Source: Taklimakanibacter deserti
Lineage (GTDB): Bacteria; Pseudomonadota; Alphaproteobacteria; Rhizobiales; Aestuariivirgaceae
NCBI GenBank assembly: GCA_003574785.1
Contig: QORU01000010.1
Location: 1-64,000, forward strand
Direction: 5' to 3'
DNA length: 64,000 nucleotides
The first letter of the stretch is position 1. Each line of letters opens with the position of its first letter. The position numbers and the translations under genes were made by a program. Below, in pieces: positions 1 to 9,359 of the stretch. A model generated the notes under the pieces. That model worked only from the letters and a program-made list of their open reading frames with translations. It ran no database searches and was not told the origin of the DNA.

Positions 1-80
1 TCGCGTCCACTGCGACCGGGATCGCCCGGCTTTCCAGACAGTTCCGGCGCAATGCGCTGCCATTGCGCATCGTTCAACAT
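1..80 (-). CDS. IS5 family transposase, N-terminal fragment (runs off the left edge)
   Basis: Reading the minus strand from the ATG at 80 gives MLNDAQWQRIAPELSGKPGD followed by PGRSGRD. This is the typical opening of IS5-family (IS1031-like) transposases, whose DUF4096 domain begins with a DxQWxxIxPxLPG motif. A slightly longer start at a TTG (92) is possible. Only about 26 residues are in the window, so whether the element is intact cannot be judged. The element points away from the LysE gene and its end lies about 13 bases from that gene's start. Confidence 0.6.
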   Translation of the reverse strand, partial: MLNDAQWQRIAPELSGKPGDPGRSGR

Positions 81-174
81 CAATCGAATCAAGGCTGCCC
101 TCCAGTTTTCAGCCTTGAATCAAATTTCCGATGATTTGGGAATCGTCCCAGCTACTATGATTGTAAACAGGCCT
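1..174 (-). mobile_element. End of an IS5-like insertion sequence (cut by window edge)
   Basis: The minus strand here carries the start of a transposase, preceded by about 90 bases of non-coding DNA ending in GGCCTGTTTACAATCATAG (minus-strand reading, near 155-173). That sequence has the position and look of an IS terminal inverted repeat. The other end lies outside the window, so the repeat could not be confirmed by its partner, and the outer boundary is uncertain by a few bases. Confidence 0.55.
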
Positions 175-186
175 TAGCGTCGTAGC

Positions 187-804
187 ATGCTTGCCGATCT
201 CCTGGGTGTCGCCGGCCTCACCGTCCTGATCATGATCACCCCCGGGGCTGATCTTGCGCTGGTGACGCGCAACACGATCATGGGCGGCAAGAATGCCGGA
301 GGCTGGACGAGCGCCGGCATCCTCACCGGAAACCTGGTTCATTTGACCTATTGCCTGCTGGGGGTCGGCTGGATCGCGACCAGCGCGACCGCTTTCACGG
401 TCCTCAAGCTTGCCGGCGGCGCCTATCTGATCTTCCTCGGGCTTCAGGGCTTGCGCCCCACATCGGCCCTGCCTCAGGAAGCCGAGGCCCCGCCGAAACA
501 CGGCCGAACCTGGTGGATGCAGGGGCTCCTGAACAACTTGCTCAACCCGAAGGGGCCGCTGTTTTACCTGGGCGTGCTCGCCGTTTTCGTGCATCCGGAC
601 TCGAGCGTCATCTATCTGGCTTTGCTCATCTGCACGACGATCGGCATCAGTGCCGGCTTCTGGGTGCTGTTCGTCTATGTGCTCCAGATCGCGAGCGTAC
701 GCAGCCGCCTCCTGGCCTGGAGCCGATGGGTGAACGGCGCACTCGCGATCGTGCTGATCGGCCTCGGCATAAGGCTATGGCTCGCCCAGACACCAGGTCT
801 TTAA
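187..804 (+). CDS. LysE/RhtB family amino-acid exporter
   Basis: A 205-residue, strongly hydrophobic protein with about six membrane segments. The first segment contains ITPGADLALVTRNT, the family's TPGPD-like motif with Ala replacing the usual second Pro. Length and layout match LysE/RhtB inner-membrane exporters of amino acids or homoserine lactones; the substrate cannot be told from sequence. The N-terminus looks complete, but the start codon lies just after the end of an insertion sequence and has no clear Shine-Dalgarno sequence (CCTTAGCGTCGTAGC precedes it). The native promoter has probably been displaced. It converges on the next gene with no gap. Confidence 0.85.
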   Translation: MLADLLGVAGLTVLIMITPGADLALVTRNTIMGGKNAGGWTSAGILTGNLVHLTYCLLGVGWIATSATAFTVLKLAGGAYLIFLGLQGLRPTSALPQEAEAPPKHGRTWWMQGLLNNLLNPKGPLFYLGVLAVFVHPDSSVIYLALLICTTIGISAGFWVLFVYVLQIASVRSRLLAWSRWVNGALAIVLIGLGIRLWLAQTPGL

Positions 805-1617
805 CTAATCCGGCTTGCCGTTGCCCGACAGGATCAGCGCCGAGCCGCGCAGGGCATTGCGGAAGGCCTCGTCGAAATTGACGTCCTTGACCTTCCAGAC
901 GCTGATTTCCTTGCCGTCGAAGAGCTTCCATTCCGCCGCCCAGCCGAGCGTGCCCTTGTTCCAGACGAGGCTGCCGAGCAGGACCAGATCGGCCCCCATG
1001 CCCTTCGTCACCATGTCGAGCTTGGCCGGCTGGATCGTGGAGAGAACGTCGGCGGTGAGCCCTTCCTTGGCGAGATCGGCTTCGCTCGGGAGCGTAACCG
1101 GCATGCCGACCAGCCAGGACGCGGCGGCGAGCGATTCCCGCTGATCGCGGCCAAAGGTGCCGTCGCCCGACAGAACATAGGTATTGGCGTTGTTGTTGAC
1201 GACAAGGAACAAGGCGAGATTCGGACGATTTGCCGTCCAGGGCTTGCGGCCCAGGCTCTCGAGAGCGGCATCGACCCTTTGCGGATCGAAAGTCACGGTC
1301 AGGTAATAAGGCCGGTCCCGGGTTCCTTGCTCGTCATGGATCTGCCGCAGCGCGTAACGATCGCGATAGCTGTATTCGGTGGCGTGGAACGTGGCTGCGG
1401 CGGCAATTTCCCGGGCGCGCGGATCATCGAGCAAGCGCGCATCGCCCGATATCTTGGCCAGCACGTCGAGAAGACAGATGGGTGCTGCGGGTATGCGGGT
1501 GTCATCCTTGATGCCGGTGACTATGGTGCGTCCGCGATAGAGATCGCTCGGTTCGGCGGCGAAGACGGCACCGCATGCCAGGACCACAAGAAACAGCACG
1601 GAGATGATGCGATTCAC
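805..1617 (-). CDS. DUF2066 domain-containing secreted protein
   Basis: 270 residues beginning with a clear signal peptide (MNRIISVLFLVVLACGAVFA). The body, with a VTGIKDDTR...CLLDVLAKISGD opening and a YYLTVTFDPQRVDAAL stretch, fits the DUF2066 family of exported proteins of unknown function. The GTG start is preceded by GGGAGG seven bases upstream. It follows epmA after 12 bases, so the two are probably co-transcribed. No catalytic motif was recognised. Confidence 0.7.
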   Translation of the reverse strand: MNRIISVLFLVVLACGAVFAAEPSDLYRGRTIVTGIKDDTRIPAAPICLLDVLAKISGDARLLDDPRAREIAAAATFHATEYSYRDRYALRQIHDEQGTRDRPYYLTVTFDPQRVDAALESLGRKPWTANRPNLALFLVVNNNANTYVLSGDGTFGRDQRESLAAASWLVGMPVTLPSEADLAKEGLTADVLSTIQPAKLDMVTKGMGADLVLLGSLVWNKGTLGWAAEWKLFDGKEISVWKVKDVNFDEAFRNALRGSALILSGNGKPD

Positions 1618-1629
1618 GGGCAGCCTCCC

Positions 1630-2739
1630 TTACCTGAACGGCGTCCAGATCACTTGATCGATATGCCTCGCTCCGGTCGCCAGCATGACGAGGCGATCGA
1701 GACCGAGCGCCACGCCCGAAGCTTCCGGCATATGCTCCAAAGCTGCAAGAAAAGTCTCATCGATCGGATAGCGCTCGCCATAAAGCTTCTGCTTCAGCGC
1801 CATATCGACCTCGAAGCGGCGGCGCTGCTCGGTGACATCGGTCAATTCGCCAAAGCCATTGGCAAGCTCGACGCCCGAAGCATAGAGCTCGAAGCGCTCG
1901 GCAATGCGAGGATCGCGCGGGCTCACCCGCGCCAGAGCCGCCTCGACCGCCGGATATTCGAAGAGGACGGTCGGCCGCCCCTGCCCCAGTTTCGGTTCCA
2001 CCCGCTCGACCAGGATGCGGCTGAAGATATCGGACCAGGAATCATCGGCCGCAAAGGCGACGCCCACTTGGCGCGCCTGCGCCGCCAGCGCCTCGCGGTC
2101 GGACCCGCGGGGTCTCAGCGTCGCCAGAAGGTCGATCCCGGCATGGCGCGAAAAGGCCTCGGCCACGCTCAAGGTCTCGGCGTCGCCGTTGGGATCGCAG
2201 TGGCGCCCGCGCCACACGAGCGCATTCCCGGTGACGCGCCCGGCAATACGCAGAAGCTCGACCGTATCGGCGATGATCCGCTCATAGGGCTCGTTCGCGC
2301 GGTACCATTCGAGCATGGTGAATTCGGGCGCATGGAGAGGCGTGCGCTCGCGGTTGCGGAAGCAATGGACCATGCTGAAGATGCGCGTTTCGCCCGCCGC
2401 CAGCAGCTTCTTGCAGGCGAATTCGGGCGAGGTGTGGAGATAGCGGGGCTTTCGCGTGCCGTCCGGATCGACAAGCGCCGTCTCGAAAGCGTGAAGATGG
2501 GTTTCATTGCCGGGCGAGACCTGCAGCGCCCCGCTATCGACCTCGATGAAGCCCTGGTCCTCGAACCAGCCGCGGATCGCTGCCACGATGCGGCCGCGGC
2601 CTACGAGGAAAGGCCGCCTGTCGGCATGGATGTCGGGACGCCACCATGGCAAATCTTCTGTCAAATCAAGGGGCTCCGGCAGGGCTTGGCTTATGGCATG
2701 GCGGCTGCTAATACCCGCCCGACCCATAATCCAATGCAT
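1630..2739 (-). CDS. epmA: EF-P lysine aminoacylase EpmA (GenX/PoxA)
   Basis: A short lysyl-tRNA-synthetase-like enzyme without the tRNA anticodon-binding domain. In the known pathway it attaches (R)-beta-lysine to a lysine of elongation factor P. Class II synthetase motif 2 is seen as FRNRE...HAPEFTMLEWY and motif 3 as GVALGLDRLVML near the C-terminus. The core starts around PWWRPDIHADRRPFLVGRGR, so the true start may lie inside the first 30 codons; the 2739 ATG is the upper limit and would overlap the efp promoter region. It is divergent from efp by 18 bases, a direct functional link. EpmB, which makes beta-lysine, is not in the window. Confidence 0.9.
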   Translation of the reverse strand: MHWIMGRAGISSRHAISQALPEPLDLTEDLPWWRPDIHADRRPFLVGRGRIVAAIRGWFEDQGFIEVDSGALQVSPGNETHLHAFETALVDPDGTRKPRYLHTSPEFACKKLLAAGETRIFSMVHCFRNRERTPLHAPEFTMLEWYRANEPYERIIADTVELLRIAGRVTGNALVWRGRHCDPNGDAETLSVAEAFSRHAGIDLLATLRPRGSDREALAAQARQVGVAFAADDSWSDIFSRILVERVEPKLGQGRPTVLFEYPAVEAALARVSPRDPRIAERFELYASGVELANGFGELTDVTEQRRRFEVDMALKQKLYGERYPIDETFLAALEHMPEASGVALGLDRLVMLATGARHIDQVIWTPFR

Positions 2740-2757
2740 TCTTTATAGAGAAATTTC

Positions 2758-3330
2758 GTGGCCAAGATCATCGCAAGCGCCGTGCGTAAAGGCAATGTCA
2801 TCGAACATGAGGATGGCAAGCTCTATGTCGTGCTGAAAGCCGAAAGCTTCCATCCGGGCAAGGGCACCCCCACCACCTCCATCGACATGCGCCGCATCTC
2901 GGACGGCGTCAAAACCGTGGTGCGCTACAAGACCACCGACCAGATGGAACGGGCTTTCGTCGAGACCCTGCCCTTCAACTATCTCTATCAGGACGGCGAT
3001 CAGTATGTGTTCATGAATCCGGAGAATTTCGAGCAGATCCACCTCCCCTCCGACCTCATCGGCGATGGGGCCGCGTATCTCCAGGAAAACATGGAATGCA
3101 TGATCGCGCTGTTCAACGGCGTGCCGATCTCGATCGAACTGCCGCAGCGCGTGACGCTCGAGATCGTCGAGACGGAACCCGTGATCAAGAACCAGACGGC
3201 CGCCTCTTCCTTCAAGCCGGCGGTGCTGTCCAATGGCGTGCGTACCGCGGTGCCGCCCCATATAGCAACCGGCACCCGTGTCGTGATCTCAACCGACGAC
3301 GGTTCCTACGTCGAGCGCGCGAAGGACTGA
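2758..3330 (+). CDS. efp: Translation elongation factor P
   Basis: 190 residues, the normal EF-P length. EF-P enters the ribosomal E site and relieves stalling at consecutive prolines. The N-terminal KOW-like domain holds the loop HPGKGTP; Lys35 in this loop is the residue that EpmA modifies in other bacteria, and epmA is the divergent neighbour. The family signature near the C-terminus ([21 protein letters not shown] region) is present. The start is a GTG at 2758 with only a weak AGAGA upstream; a TTTATAG box at 2740-2746 could be its -10 element. Confidence 0.95.
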   Translation: MAKIIASAVRKGNVIEHEDGKLYVVLKAESFHPGKGTPTTSIDMRRISDGVKTVVRYKTTDQMERAFVETLPFNYLYQDGDQYVFMNPENFEQIHLPSDLIGDGAAYLQENMECMIALFNGVPISIELPQRVTLEIVETEPVIKNQTAASSFKPAVLSNGVRTAVPPHIATGTRVVISTDDGSYVERAKD

Positions 3331-3948
3331 TTTCTAGTGTTCCGTTGCTGACAGAGGATTCATAGACGGGCGCAAAGCTGCGCCGAAGTCCTTACGTGAG
3401 GGCATGCCCCTCGCTTCCAATACCCTTTCGGACCCTTTCAATCCTTTGCCTCAGGCTTTTCGTGATCCATGAGCCTTTCTTCGGGATCGTCACGTCCTGG
3501 CTCTGGTCCTGGGCGTCGAATTCGGGTGAGCGCTTGCGCGCAAGGGCATGGAGCACGCTTACCGAAGGTGGCAGGAAGCCGAGCTTCGGCATCATCGGGC
3601 GAGACAGCCCTGGGCACAGCGCCAGCAGCCGCCCGGTCTTCCGGCAACAGCCGTCGAGCTCATGCAAGCTGTTGCGGATACTTCCGGCAATCGTCACGAT
3701 CGTTTCGACGATGATAGCGAAGCACGCGGCGATCTTCGCCCATGGCGCGATGCTGCGGTCGAGCGCCGCGCTTTGGCAAGGCGTGCTGGTCATCCGACGG
3801 TTCCATTTTGGGGAGCGAACTACAAAAGCAACGTGCCCGGCAGCGGTTGTCGCCGGATCAAGTCCGGCCATGAACTCCGGACACACGGGCTCAATTCTGA
3901 AATTTTCCAAATCACGCTTTGGCCCACGATGTCAAGAGACCAAAGCCC
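3331..3948. other. Gene-free stretch of about 620 bases
   Basis: Open frames exist on both strands but none shows family-like composition, a good ribosome site or a recognisable motif, and they overlap each other. Around 3850-3885 the sequence GCCGGATCAAGTCCGGCCAT is a short palindromic unit that reads MAGLDPA on the minus strand. The same kind of unit occurs at 56682-56705, so this looks like part of a dispersed intergenic repeat. The rest may be a decayed gene, but I could not identify one. Confidence 0.5.
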
Positions 3949-5157
3949 TCAAAAGGTCACCGCACGAAACAGCGCAACCGTCTCGACATGCGCCGTGAAA
4001 GCAAACTGATCGACGGGTGTCGCGCGCACGAGGCGATAGCCGCCTTCGACCAGGATCCGCGCATCGCGGGCGAAGCTTGCGGGATCGCAGGAGACCGCGA
4101 CGACGGTCTTCACCGTCGATTTCGCCAGTTGCCGGGCTTGCGCCTCGGCCCCGGCGCGCGGCGGATCGAAGACGACCGCATCGAATGCATTGAGCTCGCG
4201 CGCCATCAGGGGCTCGCGGAAGAGATCGCGTGCCTTCGCTGCGACCGGCTTGAGGCCGGGCGTGCGGCGGACCGCCTCGGCCAAAGCCTCGATCGCCGCC
4301 TTGTCGCTGTCGGCGGCGAAGACCTGCGCTGTGGCGGCAAGGCGCAAGGCGAAGACACCGACGCCCGAGAAGAGATCGGCCACCTTCTTCGCCTTGCCGA
4401 TATTCTCGATGACCAGCGCCGCCAAGGTCTCCTCGCCGGCCTTCGTCGCCTGCAGGAAGGCACCGGCCGGCAGGCGCAGGCTGGCTTTGCCGATGGCGAT
4501 CACCGGCGGAAGGCGCGTCACCAGGGGCTCGCGGTTGAGCGAGAGGCGAGCCAGATTCTCCTCATGGACGAGAGTCGCGAGGCTGGGCGTCGGCTTGCGC
4601 TTTGTCGCGATATCGACATCGAGCCCATTGTCGGCGGCGGTGAAAGCGACATCGCAACCGCCGATAACCTCGCCGATACGTCGGGCGATGCGCGGCGCAT
4701 GGCGCAATGCCGGCACCAGGATGGGACAGAGATCGAGCGGGTGGATGTCGTGGCTTCGCGCCGCATTGAAGCCGGCAATGACACCTCCCGGCGTCTTCGC
4801 AACATGCAAGGTAGCGCGGCGCCGGCCTTCGCCTTGCGCATCGATCAGGGCATCGACCTCGGCCGTTATGCCTTGGTTCCTGAGCGCGGTGACGAGCAGA
4901 TTGCGCTTCCATTGCGCATAGGCCTTGGCTTGCCACTGCTGGATCTGGCACCCGCCGCATTGGCTGAAATGCGGGCAGAAGGGCTGGATGCGGTCGGGGC
5001 TCGGCGACAGTATCTCGCGCAATCGCGCATGGGTGCCCGAAATCTCGGCCCCAACCACCTCGCCCGGCAAGGCATAGGGCACATAGACGGCACGGCCTGC
5101 CGCTTCGCCGACGGCCTCGCCATGGCGGCCCATCTCCGTCAAAGTGAGCCTCGTCAC
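3949..5157 (-). CDS. Class I SAM-dependent RNA (uracil-5) methyltransferase, RumA/RlmD-like
   Basis: 402 residues from the GTG at 5157. An N-terminal TRAM-like domain (about 1-50) is followed by iron-sulfur cysteines (CPHFSQCGGCQIQQW), a SAM-binding motif VADLFSGVGVFALRL, a DPPRAGA motif and the catalytic cysteine in AVSCDPASFARD. These are the marks of TrmA/RumA-type enzymes that methylate C5 of uridine in 23S rRNA or tRNA. The exact target base cannot be assigned. Its GTGA start overlaps the stop of the thiamine diphosphokinase gene, so the two are translationally coupled. Confidence 0.88.
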   Translation of the reverse strand: MTRLTLTEMGRHGEAVGEAAGRAVYVPYALPGEVVGAEISGTHARLREILSPSPDRIQPFCPHFSQCGGCQIQQWQAKAYAQWKRNLLVTALRNQGITAEVDALIDAQGEGRRRATLHVAKTPGGVIAGFNAARSHDIHPLDLCPILVPALRHAPRIARRIGEVIGGCDVAFTAADNGLDVDIATKRKPTPSLATLVHEENLARLSLNREPLVTRLPPVIAIGKASLRLPAGAFLQATKAGEETLAALVIENIGKAKKVADLFSGVGVFALRLAATAQVFAADSDKAAIEALAEAVRRTPGLKPVAAKARDLFREPLMARELNAFDAVVFDPPRAGAEAQARQLAKSTVKTVVAVSCDPASFARDARILVEGGYRLVRATPVDQFAFTAHVETVALFRAVTF

Positions 5158-5789
5158 CCCATGCTCTCGGGGTAGGCGAGCGCCACCGCATAGCCCTGGC
5201 TCAACCGCACCGTCACCGGACCCGTGGCGATATTGGACACGGTGAGGCTCGAGCCCAGGGGGACCGAGCGGTTGGTGAGCGGCCATCTCACCCCGTCGAG
5301 ATCGAGGCCGGCAAGATCGGTGAAAGGAACGACGCTGAAGCGCGCGCCGCGCGGCAGGTCGAAATGATGCGTGCCGTTGAGGATCGGATAGGCCTCCTCA
5401 TGGCCGCTGGTGATGAAAGCGGAGACGCGCCGGCGCCCCAGCTTGAGCAGCAGGCCGAAATGCGCCAGCGCATGATCGGCCTGGCCGCCGAGGCCACCCA
5501 CCATCACGATCTCGCGGGCGCCCAGCCTCACCGCCTCGTCCACCGCGATCTCGCCGTCGGTCTTGTCCTTCTCAGGGGGAAAGGCGTGGCGGGCGACGCC
5601 CTTGTGGCGTTCGGCCAATTCCTCCGAGGTCGAATCGAAGTCGCCGACCCAGAGTTCGGGCGTGAGGTCGAGCGTCTCGGCATGCGCCATGCCGCCATCG
5701 GCGGCGATGACACGTGTCTTCTGCACCTGCGATTTGAGGCGTTTCGTCACCGTCAAATCGCCACCCATGAGAATAACGAAGCGGCTCAT
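5154..5789 (-). CDS. Thiamine diphosphokinase
   Basis: 211 residues from the ATG at 5789 (MSRFVILMGGDLT). It transfers pyrophosphate from ATP to thiamine, giving thiamine diphosphate. Motifs AADGGMAHA, GDFDS, DKTDGEIAVDEA and GGLGGQADHAL are those of the family's nucleotide and metal sites. It is divergent from a TPP riboswitch and the thiBPQ importer, so imported thiamine is activated by a neighbouring gene. TAAGG upstream is a modest ribosome site. Confidence 0.9.
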   Translation of the reverse strand: MSRFVILMGGDLTVTKRLKSQVQKTRVIAADGGMAHAETLDLTPELWVGDFDSTSEELAERHKGVARHAFPPEKDKTDGEIAVDEAVRLGAREIVMVGGLGGQADHALAHFGLLLKLGRRRVSAFITSGHEEAYPILNGTHHFDLPRGARFSVVPFTDLAGLDLDGVRWPLTNRSVPLGSSLTVSNIATGPVTVRLSQGYAVALAYPESMG

Positions 5790-5851
5790 GGCCTTAGGAA
5801 TAACAGAAGCCGCTTGCCAGTGCACCCCTCAATGCCTATGGTCCCTCCCGC

Positions 5852-5940
5852 TCTCAACGGGGTGCTCGATCTCGAGCTGAGAGGCCCAAAAGGCCAACCC
5901 GCTGAACCTGATCCGGATCATGCCGGCGGAGGGATTGCGA
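5852..5940 (+). promoter_or_regulatory. TPP riboswitch (THI element)
   Basis: The conserved core is easy to see: GGGGTGC, then GCTGAGAGG, AACCCGCTGAACCTGAT, CCGGATCATGCCGGCGGAGGGA. These match the two arms of the THI box that bind thiamine pyrophosphate. It lies directly upstream of thiB, the expected place for control of thiamine import. Confidence 0.95.
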
Positions 5941-5957
5941 GCGGGTTTCAGCCCCTT

Positions 5958-5982
5958 CCTCCTTCACCCGGTGAATAGGAGG
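5958..5982 (+). promoter_or_regulatory. Hairpin that can hide the thiB ribosome site
   Basis: CCTCCT at 5958-5963 is complementary to the Shine-Dalgarno AGGAGG at 5977-5982, and the inner TCACC/GGTGA arms (964-968, 970-974) also pair. The GTG of thiB follows at 5988. This fits a riboswitch that controls translation by sequestering the ribosome site; which conformation TPP favours is inferred. Confidence 0.6.
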
Positions 5983-5987
5983 AAATA

Positions 5988-6989
5988 GTGAGAAAACTTC
6001 TTTTCACCCTTTTGGCTTTTTGCGCGCTGCCTCTGACGGCATCCGCGGCGGAAACGCTTACCGTCTACACCTATGAAAGCTTCACCGCCGAATGGGGCCC
6101 CGGCCCCAAGGTCAAGCAGGCTTTCGAGAAGGAATGCCAATGCACCCTCAACTGGGTCGCGGTCACCGACGGTGTCGCCATGCTCAACCGCCTCAAACTC
6201 GAAGGCTCGGGCACGCAAGCGGACGTCGTGCTCGGCCTCGACACCAACCTGACGGCGGAAGCGAAAGCGACCGGCCTTTTCGCGCCGCACGGGCAGGATG
6301 CCGCCAAGCTCACCCTCCCCATCGCCTGGACCGACGACACGTTTCTCCCTTACGACTATGCACATTTCGCGGTGATCTACGACACCGAGAAGATCCCTGA
6401 AGCCAAGGCCTATAAGAGTCTGAAGGATCTCGTCGAAGGCGCGCCCGAGGACAAGATCATCCTCGAGGACCCGCGCACCTCGACGCCGGGCCTGGGCTTC
6501 CTCTTGTGGGTCAAGGCAGTCTATGGCGACAAGGCGTCGGACGCCTGGGCCAAGCTCAAGCCGCGCATCCTCACCACGACGCCTGGCTGGTCGGAAGCCT
6601 ATGGGCTCTTCACCAAGGGCGAGGCGCCGATGGTGCTCTCCTATACGACGTCGCCCGCCTATCATATCATCGCCGAAAAGACCGAGCGCTATCAGGCGAT
6701 GAAATTCGCGGAAGGCCATTATCTGCAAGTGGAGGTCGCCGGCATCATCGCGGGCTCGCCCGAAAAGGCGCTGGCGCAGAAGTTTCTGAGCTTCATGGAG
6801 GGCCCTGGTTTCCAGGACGCCATCCCCGAGAACAACTGGATGTTCCCGGCCGGCAAGACGTCAGCCCCCTTGCCCAAGACCTTCGACGAGCTGGTCAAGC
6901 CGGACAAGACCTTCCTGTTCACGCCCGAAGAGGTGGCGAGCAACCGCCGCGCCTGGATCGATGAGTGGCTCAATGCCATGAGCAAATGA
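5988..6989 (+). CDS. thiB: Thiamine ABC transporter, periplasmic binding protein ThiB
   Basis: 333 residues with a signal peptide ([20 protein letters not shown]) and a periplasmic binding fold of the thiamine/iron type ([35 protein letters not shown]). GTG start with a strong AGGAGG. It delivers thiamine or its phosphates to ThiPQ. First gene of a tightly overlapping thiBPQ operon behind a TPP riboswitch, which makes the substrate assignment firm. Confidence 0.95.
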   Translation: MRKLLFTLLAFCALPLTASAAETLTVYTYESFTAEWGPGPKVKQAFEKECQCTLNWVAVTDGVAMLNRLKLEGSGTQADVVLGLDTNLTAEAKATGLFAPHGQDAAKLTLPIAWTDDTFLPYDYAHFAVIYDTEKIPEAKAYKSLKDLVEGAPEDKIILEDPRTSTPGLGFLLWVKAVYGDKASDAWAKLKPRILTTTPGWSEAYGLFTKGEAPMVLSYTTSPAYHIIAEKTERYQAMKFAEGHYLQVEVAGIIAGSPEKALAQKFLSFMEGPGFQDAIPENNWMFPAGKTSAPLPKTFDELVKPDKTFLFTPEEVASNRRAWIDEWLNAMSK

Positions 6990-8539
6990 CGCCACATCGA
7001 GGAACGATGCCGGTCGCCGGCCTGGCGCTCCTGGCCATCGTGATCGCCGTCCTGGTCGGCCTTGCGCCGGTGGCGGCGATCGGCATCGGCGAAGGCCTGG
7101 TCACCGGCCATGTCATCGATGCCTATGTGCTGCGCATCCTGTGGTTCACGCTGCTGCAGGCCGGGCTTTCGACTGCGCTTTCCGTGGCGCTGGCCATTCC
7201 GGTGGCGCTCGCTCTGGCGCGCGTCGATTTCCTGGGGCGCGGCCTGCTGCTGCGGCTCTTCGCGCTTCCCCTGGCGCTGCCGGCCATCGTCGTCATTCTG
7301 GGCATCGTCACCGTCTATGGCCGCACCGGGTGGCTCAGCCAGCTCCTGGGCCAGCCCCTCGACATCTATGGGCTCAGCGGCATCCTCCTCGCCCATGTGT
7401 TCTTCAACCTACCGCTCGCGACCCGGATCATCCTGCAGCAGCTCGACGGTATTTCTGCCGAAAGCTGGCGCCTCGCGGCCCAGCTCGACTTTACGCCTTT
7501 GGCGCGCTTCCGCCTCATCGAATGGCCCCAGATCAAAGGCAGCCTTGCCGGCATAGCGAGCCTGATCTTCCTCATCTGTGCTGCGAGCTTCGCTGTCGTG
7601 CTCACCCTGGGCGGTGGACCCGCGGCCACGACGCTCGAGGTCGGCATCTATCAGGCCTTGCGCTTCGACTATGATCCGGCGCGCGCCACCGTCCTGGCGC
7701 TGGTGCAGCTCGCCCTGTGCGGACTCTTTGTGCTGCTCGCCGGACACTATGCCAGTGCGGCACAGAGCTGGCCCGCGCTCCGGCGCGCCGCGCCCCGCTA
7801 TGAGACGCATTCCGCCGGCCTATCCCTCATCATGCGGCTCACCATCGCGCTCGCCGCCGCTTTCGTCGGCATTCCCATCCTGGCGATCGTGATCTCGGGC
7901 GTCCTGGCCGAGTTCAACTGGCCGGCGCTTGCTTATGCAACGCTCACCAGCCTCGTCATCGCCTTGCCGGCATCGTTCCTCAGCATCGCGCTTGCCTGGC
8001 CGATCGCCGCCGCCTCGGCCCGCGCCCGAAGCCCGTCATGGCGCTCGCTTCTCAATCTCGCAGCCCTCCTCACGCTGATCGTCCCGCCCGCGGTGCTCGC
8101 CACCGGCTGGTTCATCGCCGCGAGCCGCGCCGGCCTTGCCTTCTCGGCCGCCCCTTTCCTCGTCATCTCCATGAACGCGCTGATGGCGCTGCCTTTCGCG
8201 CTCGGGACCTTGAGCCCTTCCGTCCAGCAAGCGATGGCGCAGCATGACCGGCTATGCTCGAGCCTCGGCATCAGCGGCTGGCGCCGCCTCCGCCTCATCG
8301 ACCTGCCGGTGCTGCGCCGTCCACTCGGCCTCGCGATGGCCATGGCCTTCGTCCTCTCCCTCGGCGATCTCACCGCCATCACCTTGTTCGGCTCGCAATC
8401 GCTCATGACCTTGCCCGCCCTCATCTATGCGCAAATGGGCAGCTACCGCATCGATGCGGCGGCAGGCTCGGCCCTCGTGCTCGCGATCTTCTCGATGGCC
8501 GTCATCACGCTGCTCGACAAATGGAGTGCGACGGCATGA
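6986..8539 (+). CDS. thiP: Thiamine ABC transporter permease ThiP
   Basis: About 517 residues with roughly twelve membrane segments. Two permease domains are fused in one chain, each with its EAA loop for docking the ATPase ([20 protein letters not shown], and [18 protein letters not shown] in the second half). The ATG at 6986 overlaps the thiB stop as ATGA; an alternative ATG at 7007 has GAGGA just upstream. The end overlaps thiQ by four bases. Confidence 0.93.
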   Translation: MTPHRGTMPVAGLALLAIVIAVLVGLAPVAAIGIGEGLVTGHVIDAYVLRILWFTLLQAGLSTALSVALAIPVALALARVDFLGRGLLLRLFALPLALPAIVVILGIVTVYGRTGWLSQLLGQPLDIYGLSGILLAHVFFNLPLATRIILQQLDGISAESWRLAAQLDFTPLARFRLIEWPQIKGSLAGIASLIFLICAASFAVVLTLGGGPAATTLEVGIYQALRFDYDPARATVLALVQLALCGLFVLLAGHYASAAQSWPALRRAAPRYETHSAGLSLIMRLTIALAAAFVGIPILAIVISGVLAEFNWPALAYATLTSLVIALPASFLSIALAWPIAAASARARSPSWRSLLNLAALLTLIVPPAVLATGWFIAASRAGLAFSAAPFLVISMNALMALPFALGTLSPSVQQAMAQHDRLCSSLGISGWRRLRLIDLPVLRRPLGLAMAMAFVLSLGDLTAITLFGSQSLMTLPALIYAQMGSYRIDAAAGSALVLAIFSMAVITLLDKWSATA

Positions 8540-9231
8540 TCAGGCTCGATGCCGTCCATTATTCTTCAGAAGGCTTTGTCGCCGATTTCGATTTCGAGAC
8601 CGCCAAGGCGGAGTTCGTCGCGGTGATCGGCCCCTCGGGCTCCGGCAAGTCGACGCTGCTCTCGCTCATCGCCGGGTTCGAAGCCCCGCGGTCGGGCCGC
8701 ATCCTTCTCGACGGCAAGGACATGACGCAAGCCTCGCCGTCGGAGCGCCCGGTGACGATGGTGTTCCAGGATCACAATAGTTTCGCCCATCTCGATCTGT
8801 GGACGAATGTGGCGCTCGGCATCTCGCCTTCGCTCAGGCTCACGGCCGCCGAGAGGCAATCCGTCGATGACGCCCTGGCACGAACCGGCCTCGGCGCGCT
8901 GGCGCAGCGCAAGCCCGGCGAGGTCTCGGGCGGCGAGCGCCAGCGCGTGGCGATCGCGCGCGCGCTCTTGCGCGACGAGCCGATCCTCCTGCTCGACGAA
9001 CCCTTTGCCGCGCTGGGCCCGGCGCTCAGGCGCGAGATGCTCGATCTGGTGAAGGAACTGCAGAAGGAGAAGGACTACACGGTCGTGCTGGTGTCGCATC
9101 ACCCGGATGACGCGCTCTACGCGGCGACCCGGACGGCCTTCCTCAGCAATGGCCGCATCCTTGCCTTCGAGCCGACGCGGCAATTGTTCAAGCGGAACGA
9201 TTTGCCCGAGCTCGAGAGTTATATCGGATAG
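8536..9231 (+). CDS. thiQ: Thiamine ABC transporter ATP-binding protein ThiQ
   Basis: 231 residues with Walker A (GPSGSGKST), signature (VSGGERQRVAIARAL), Walker B (ILLLDEPF) and the switch His in VLVSHHPDDA. It powers ThiBP import at the inner membrane. The ATGA overlap with thiP fixes the start at 8536. It is short because it lacks the regulatory C-terminal extension of MalK-type ATPases, as is usual for ThiQ. Confidence 0.94.
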   Translation: MIRLDAVHYSSEGFVADFDFETAKAEFVAVIGPSGSGKSTLLSLIAGFEAPRSGRILLDGKDMTQASPSERPVTMVFQDHNSFAHLDLWTNVALGISPSLRLTAAERQSVDDALARTGLGALAQRKPGEVSGGERQRVAIARALLRDEPILLLDEPFAALGPALRREMLDLVKELQKEKDYTVVLVSHHPDDALYAATRTAFLSNGRILAFEPTRQLFKRNDLPELESYIG

Positions 9232-9359
9232 AAGCGGCGCACGGACGGCACAATGAGGAAACGGCTAATAGGCTGCGTGGCGGCGATCACATCCTCGAAC
9301 ACCGCTCTTCGCCAAGTGCTCGTCCGTGCGGAAAAACCATGACACGGCTGGGGCTTCCA

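Noticed and set aside
1279..2748. Long plus-strand frame opposite epmA and DUF2066
   Set aside because: It spans two real genes on the minus strand and has their complementary codon bias; no motif or ribosome site.
3392..3998. Overlapping frames on both strands in the gap after efp
   Set aside because: None has a convincing start, composition or family motif; part of the region is a dispersed palindromic repeat.
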